Source: an uncultured Aquimarina sp. (GTDB lineage: Bacteria; Bacteroidota; Bacteroidia; Flavobacteriales; Flavobacteriaceae). From it: a DNA stretch of 64,000 nt. Of this stretch, positions 60,960 through 64,000 are shown piece after piece. Both the position numbers and the translations under genes were made by a program. The notes under the pieces are model-generated. The model searched no databases and was not told the origin of the DNA. It saw nothing but the letters and a program-made list of their open reading frames with translations. The stretch lies in assembly GCA_947498595.1 (NCBI GenBank), contig CANMKX010000019.1, forward strand, positions 21,731-85,730, written 5' to 3'. Within the stretch, counting starts at the first letter, position 1. Each line of letters opens with the position of its first letter.

Positions 60960-62156
60960 TTATTCATTAATTGCAGCTTCAAGAGTTTCTAATCTTTTTA
61001 ATAATAACGCTATTTTTTGCTCTTGCAATTGCATTTGCTCTTCTTGATTGATCGTATGTAAGGTTAATTCTTCTACTTTTTCTACTAGTATTAAATTAAT
61101 TTTAGACAGGTCCATTCCATTGGCTACTATTTCTGCTTCGCTAGGTACATTAGGTAAATGTTTATGCTTTTTAATATAGGTAGCTACCTCTTTTAACGGC
61201 ATTAATTTATAATCTTTTGCAAATACATAATCTGCGAATGAACTCAATTTTAATCGTACCTCATCTGTTGTAATAATACCATCTTGAATTATTGTTCTTT
61301 CATTATTATTACTATCAAAAAAAGAAACACTATCTGATTCACCATTTCTATCTGCTTCTGGTTTAAACTTTAAGGCACCATTGGATCTAATTTCTCCTCC
61401 ACCATTAGCTCCTCTTATCAATAAATCTATATTCCCATCTTGAATATATGCCATTTCTTCGTTTGAGGAATTTCTAAATTCTATGCGATCATTACCAGTT
61501 AATCCTGGTCTAAAAATCATATCACCATTACTTAATAATCTTCCATTATCTATTCTTACCTCACCGTTAATATGTAATTCTTTAGTTGGATTAGCCGTTC
61601 CAATTCCTATTCTATTATTACCACTAGTATTAAGTATAATATTTCTCCTAAAGGCTATTCTACTAGTAGATAAATCCATTACATCCGTATTTCCAACTCG
61701 TATAGGCAATGTACTATTTCTAGCTATTAACCTTGTCATATTCATTCCGTCATTGAATACTTCTGCAACAATGTTATTTCCACGTATAAATCTTATAGTT
61801 TCACTACTACTATTATTATTATCAAAATCAGATCTAATGGTTAAACCTCTTTCAGATTGTAATATAAAATGACTTCCGACAGGATCAACAACATTTAATC
61901 CATCAGAAGAAAATCTTCCATTAAGTGTTAGTCTATTATGACTTAATTCTGCTATATAATTAGTACCATTTGTCTCATTTGACCTTCCTGTATAAAATCG
62001 AAAATATTCTGCATTGCTAGAACTATCATTATTCGCTCTTAAAGAGATTCCTGCTTGATCACTAAGTCTTTCACGATATAATTGAGCATTTGCTATTGAG
62101 CTAACACCTAATGTTAATGCCATAAATGTAATGGCTTTTATTCTCTTGTTTTTCAT
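60960..62156 (-). CDS. Tail-fibre-like exported protein with coiled-coil C-terminus
   Basis: A 398-residue exported protein with signal MKNKRIKAITFMALTLGVSS then IANAQ. The middle shows beta repeats typical of fibre proteins, including the common block IGIGTANPTKELHINGEVRI. The C-terminus has the conserved FADYVFAKDYKLMPLKEVAT, HLPNVPSEAEIVANGMDLSK, then a coiled coil (NLILVEKVEELTLHTINQEE through ETLEAAIN). This C-terminal type is widespread in Bacteroidota and resembles S74 or tail-fibre trimerising chaperone regions. Likely an outer-surface trimer. First gene of the leftward locus; the palindromes at 62265-62448 lie upstream. Confidence 0.78.
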   Translation of the reverse strand: MKNKRIKAITFMALTLGVSSIANAQLYRERLSDQAGISLRANNDSSSNAEYFRFYTGRSNETNGTNYIAELSHNRLTLNGRFSSDGLNVVDPVGSHFILQSERGLTIRSDFDNNNSSSETIRFIRGNNIVAEVFNDGMNMTRLIARNSTLPIRVGNTDVMDLSTSRIAFRRNIILNTSGNNRIGIGTANPTKELHINGEVRIDNGRLLSNGDMIFRPGLTGNDRIEFRNSSNEEMAYIQDGNIDLLIRGANGGGEIRSNGALKFKPEADRNGESDSVSFFDSNNNERTIIQDGIITTDEVRLKLSSFADYVFAKDYKLMPLKEVATYIKKHKHLPNVPSEAEIVANGMDLSKINLILVEKVEELTLHTINQEEQMQLQEQKIALLLKRLETLEAAINE

Positions 62157-62264
62157 AAATACAATTTTTAAAGTTTTTAATAGAGATATCTATCTCATTT
62201 GCTTAAATCAAATATCTTCAAAAAAGCTCATTATCAGATTGATGCAAATCACTGATTCTTAAAA

Positions 62265-62277
62265 ATCACATTGTGAT
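62265..62277. promoter_or_regulatory. Crp-type palindrome ATCACA-N-TGTGAT, site 1
   Basis: ATCACA (62265-62270), one base, TGTGAT (62272-62277). It is centred about 68 bp upstream of the start of transcription I would predict from the GATATTTG box, a spacing typical for class I Crp activation, though that start is uncertain. Confidence 0.5.
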
Positions 62278-62429
62278 GCTTATCATTTTCATTTACATTT
62301 CCGCATTAATTTTTAAAAAACATATTAACATTATATTACAATTTTTTTCTTTTTTAATTAACATAATTAATTATATATTATAGGTAAGTATTAAAATTTA
62401 ATAGTTCATTTTTTAGTCTTTCATTATTA

Positions 62430-62448
62430 AAAATCACAATGTGATTTT
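62430..62448. promoter_or_regulatory. Crp-type palindrome, site 2 (19 bp perfect)
   Basis: AAAATCACA (62430-62438), one base, TGTGATTTT (62440-62448), a perfect 19-bp palindrome. Its core ATCACA-N-TGTGAT is identical to site 1. The two centres are 168 bp apart, close to 16 helical turns, which would place both on one face of DNA. Both half-sites match TGTGA-type Crp/Fnr recognition but with a 1-bp spacer. Confidence 0.6.
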
Positions 62449-62519
62449 AATCAATTCTATTAAAAAAAATAATTATTATTTTATTTATTTTTTATATTAA
62501 ATTTAACCTATTAACATAA

Positions 62520-62546
62520 AATATTGTTAATTCATTAACCAATATT
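62520..62546. repeat. Imperfect palindrome upstream of the Crp genes
   Basis: AATATTGTTAAT pairs with ATTAACCAATATT around a 2-nt centre, with one bulged base. AT-rich, so chance is possible; could be a further operator for the Crp pair. Confidence 0.25.
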
Positions 62547-62656
62547 ATTTTTTACTTTTACAATATAAAATGTACAAGTTTAGATCCCTTTTTTGTAGTT
62601 ATTTTCTTTTTCTTTTTTACGATCTTGTCTTATAATTAACTATCATTTATTATTCT

Positions 62657-63277
62657 ATGGATTATAAAATATCACAAGATATATTGTTGCAATTATCTAA
62701 TCATGGGTATACACAAAATTATTCTCCTAATGAGCTTATCGTTTCAAAAGGAGCTATAGTAACTCAATCTGCTTTTTTATTAGAAGGCTTAGTTAAAGTA
62801 ACTATGAATGAGAAGAAAAATGCTTTGTTACTATATCACATTAACGACTTTAATCATGGTATCATCAGCTTTATGAATATTTACGAAAATATTCCTATAC
62901 AAATTGCTATTAAAACAATACGAAATACTACTTTATTATGGGTTCCAAATGAAGTCTTAATCAAATTATCTTCTGTTAACTTAGAATTAAAACATGCTAT
63001 AATGGCTAGTTATCATCATAACAATCATCATTTACTAAAAACACTACATTATATTTTAGAAAAACCTATAATAGAGCGCTTATTTAGTTATTTGATTACT
63101 AAAAGTGTTTTGTATAAAACTAAAAAACTACAAGTTTCAAAAACTGAAATAGCTTCTGATTTGAATATTTCAAAAAATACTGTTTATACAATTTTAAAAC
63201 AACTGGAAGATCAACACCTTATTTCGCGTTATCCAAATACGGTTATATTAGAAAAAATTAATGCAACAACATTTTAA
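62657..63277 (+). CDS. Crp/Fnr-family transcriptional regulator 1
   Basis: A 206-residue regulator. N-terminal cyclic-nucleotide-binding-like domain residues about 15-110 (YSPNELIVSKGAIVTQSAFL, LEGLVKVTMNEKKNALLLYH), the dimer helix, and a C-terminal winged helix (SKTEIASDLNISKNTVYTIL, KQLEDQHLISRYPNTVIL). The effector pocket lacks the canonical RxS of cAMP-binding CRP by eye, and no Fnr-type Cys cluster is present, so the ligand is unknown. First of two tandem regulators, divergent from the surface-protein locus and sharing its control region. Confidence 0.9.
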   Translation: MDYKISQDILLQLSNHGYTQNYSPNELIVSKGAIVTQSAFLLEGLVKVTMNEKKNALLLYHINDFNHGIISFMNIYENIPIQIAIKTIRNTTLLWVPNEVLIKLSSVNLELKHAIMASYHHNNHHLLKTLHYILEKPIIERLFSYLITKSVLYKTKKLQVSKTEIASDLNISKNTVYTILKQLEDQHLISRYPNTVILEKINATTF

Positions 63278-63935
63278 TCAATATTGTATGAAATTAACTC
63301 TTAAAGAACATTTAATAAATTTTAATTTACCTCCTAATTTAATTGAACTTATTATTAATAATGCTAGTGTAAAAAAATATAAAGCAGGAGAATATTTTTT
63401 TTATGAAGATTATTCTTTAGAATATACCTCTTTACTAATTAAAGGTTCTTTAGAACTTTACATAGAAAGTAATAACAAAAAAACATTATTATATTCTCTT
63501 ACTTCAAAACAGGTATGTGTTGCTAGTCTTACAAATTTATTTAATGGTTATTCTGTGAATTTTTCTTCTATTGCTTTAGAGGAATGTATTTTAATTGCAT
63601 TACCTATACGTAAAATCACAAAGTGGTCTATAGAATTTCCTCTTTTTAGAAGACTAATTATGAAGTCCCATCAATATCATTATAATTCTGTTTTAAAGGT
63701 AATTCAATTTTTTACAGATGAATCTATAGAAGATCGTTTGATTAGTTATTTAAAATTAAAAATATCACAACAAAATTCTAACAGTATATCAATCCCTCAT
63801 CAACAAATAGCCAACGATATAAACTGTACTCGTGAAGTGATAACCAGAACATTGAAAAAATTAGAAAAAAAAAATATTTTAACTAGAAATGTGAGATCTA
63901 TTTCATTTCATCCTAATATCGAGGGTGTAAACTGA
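63261..63935 (+). CDS. Crp/Fnr-family transcriptional regulator 2
   Basis: A 224-residue regulator overlapping the first by 17 bp if started at 63261 (MQQHFNQYC); an alternative ATG at 63288 (MKLTLKEHLINFNLPPN) would remove the overlap and fits the family better, so the start is open. Effector domain about 25-125 (YKAGEYFFYEDYSLEYTSLL, IKGSLELYIESNNKKTLLYS), C-terminal HTH_Crp (SIPHQQIANDINCTREVITR, TLKKLEKKNILTRNVRSISF). Not closely similar to regulator 1. Probably co-transcribed with it, so the pair may form heterodimers or act in sequence. Confidence 0.9.
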   Translation: MQQHFNQYCMKLTLKEHLINFNLPPNLIELIINNASVKKYKAGEYFFYEDYSLEYTSLLIKGSLELYIESNNKKTLLYSLTSKQVCVASLTNLFNGYSVNFSSIALEECILIALPIRKITKWSIEFPLFRRLIMKSHQYHYNSVLKVIQFFTDESIEDRLISYLKLKISQQNSNSISIPHQQIANDINCTREVITRTLKKLEKKNILTRNVRSISFHPNIEGVN

Positions 63936-63937
63936 AC

Positions 63938-63979
63938 TCTGTCTGAACTAAATTTAATTGTTAATTTTAATCAGACAGA
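63938..63979. repeat. Inverted repeat between regulator 2 and the next gene
   Basis: TCTGTCTGA (63938-63946) and TCAGACAGA (63971-63979), perfect 9-bp arms with a 24-nt AT-rich spacer. It starts 3 bp past the regulator 2 stop and ends 4 bp before the ATG at 63983, so it could be an operator or a hairpin controlling the next gene. Confidence 0.45.
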
Positions 63980-63982
63980 ATT

Positions 63983-64000
63983 ATGAGAAAAGAAGAACAG
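63983..64000 (+). CDS. Start of a downstream gene, cut by window edge
   Basis: An ATG at 63983 opens MRKEEQ, in frame to the window end, 47 bp after the regulator 2 stop and in the same direction. Too short for any identification. Confidence 0.35.

Larger units (their letters stand above)
62157..62656. other. 500-bp divergent intergenic control region
   Basis: A very AT-rich stretch between the leftward tail-fibre-like gene and the rightward Crp pair. It holds the two palindromes described next, an imperfect palindrome at 62520-62546, a near -7 box GATATTTG (minus strand, 62209-62216) before the tail-fibre-like gene, and TACTTTTA (62553-62560) before the Crp genes. No coding or RNA gene is seen. 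Confidence 0.6.

Noticed and set aside
61483..61872. Hydrophobic plus-strand frame (129 codons) inside the tail-fibre-like gene
   Set aside because: Opposite a gene with clear signal peptide and conserved C-terminus; the hydrophobicity mirrors the complementary codon bias.
62157..62656. Phage or IS ends in the palindrome-rich 62 kb gap
   Set aside because: No transposase, target duplication or integrase seen; palindromes have a Crp-type core instead.

Overview
The window reads as a chromosomal segment of a marine Bacteroidota bacterium of the family Flavobacteriaceae; an Aquimarina-like genus is my best guess and is only an inference. The grounds are: strong AT richness; several promoters of the Bacteroidota type (TTG, about 16-21 nt, TAnnTTTG); type IX secretion (T9SS) sorting domains; several TonB-linked outer-membrane barrels; DUF5117/DUF4953 metalloprotease; plant-type glutaminyl cyclotransferase; and a general absence of Shine-Dalgarno sequences before starts. 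I see no tRNA, rRNA, IS element, integrase or CRISPR array. Most of the window is core genome.

Layout. 0-7 kb: the first 15 codons of a SixA-like phosphatase at the left edge, a DUF11/OmpA surface protein, pdxH, rnz, a thioredoxin-like protein, the operon pyrR-pyrB-STAS-like, and the SRP RNA (ffs) with a clear promoter. 7-20 kb: glutaminyl cyclotransferase, DEAD-box helicase with an RGG tail, a carboxypeptidase-like-domain protein, priA, two chalcone-isomerase-like paralogs flanking a DUF2147 gene, nadC-yihY, rlmH, and a histidine kinase/response regulator/secreted protein operon. 20-31 kb: an outer-membrane barrel divergent from the kinase operon, a TonB receptor plus thioredoxin operon, threonine aldolase, DUF5117 protease, and prfB (read through a programmed +1 frameshift) followed by arsC. 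31-37 kb: a DUF4157 (eCIS-core) protein with a large uncharacterised C-terminal part, and a T9SS-exported P-domain protein. 37-50 kb: sterol-desaturase family enzyme, another barrel, a 58-residue membrane protein, fumC, holA, an orphan HsdR-N-like protein, a glycosyltransferase, OmpA-like lipoprotein, Sua5/YciO, truncated globin and UvrD/PcrA helicase.

50.6-64 kb is the most accessory-looking part: a 2978-residue LamG/T9SS surface protein with a 188-residue exported partner, a 398-residue tail-fibre-like protein, a DNA-binding-domain-less Crp-like sensor downstream, and two full Crp/Fnr regulators divergent upstream. The 500-bp divergent intergenic region contains two ATCACA-N-TGTGAT palindromes 168 bp apart, one extended to a perfect 19-bp palindrome. 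I read this as a self-contained, Crp-controlled surface-protein locus (inference).

Convergent and tandem genes are often separated by near-perfect hairpins with A/T tails, including a 57-bp perfect inverted repeat at 10781-10837. Several starts were moved downstream from the longest possible reading frame, because the longer frames begin at TTG/GTG inside or upstream of a promoter box, or upstream of a signal peptide.
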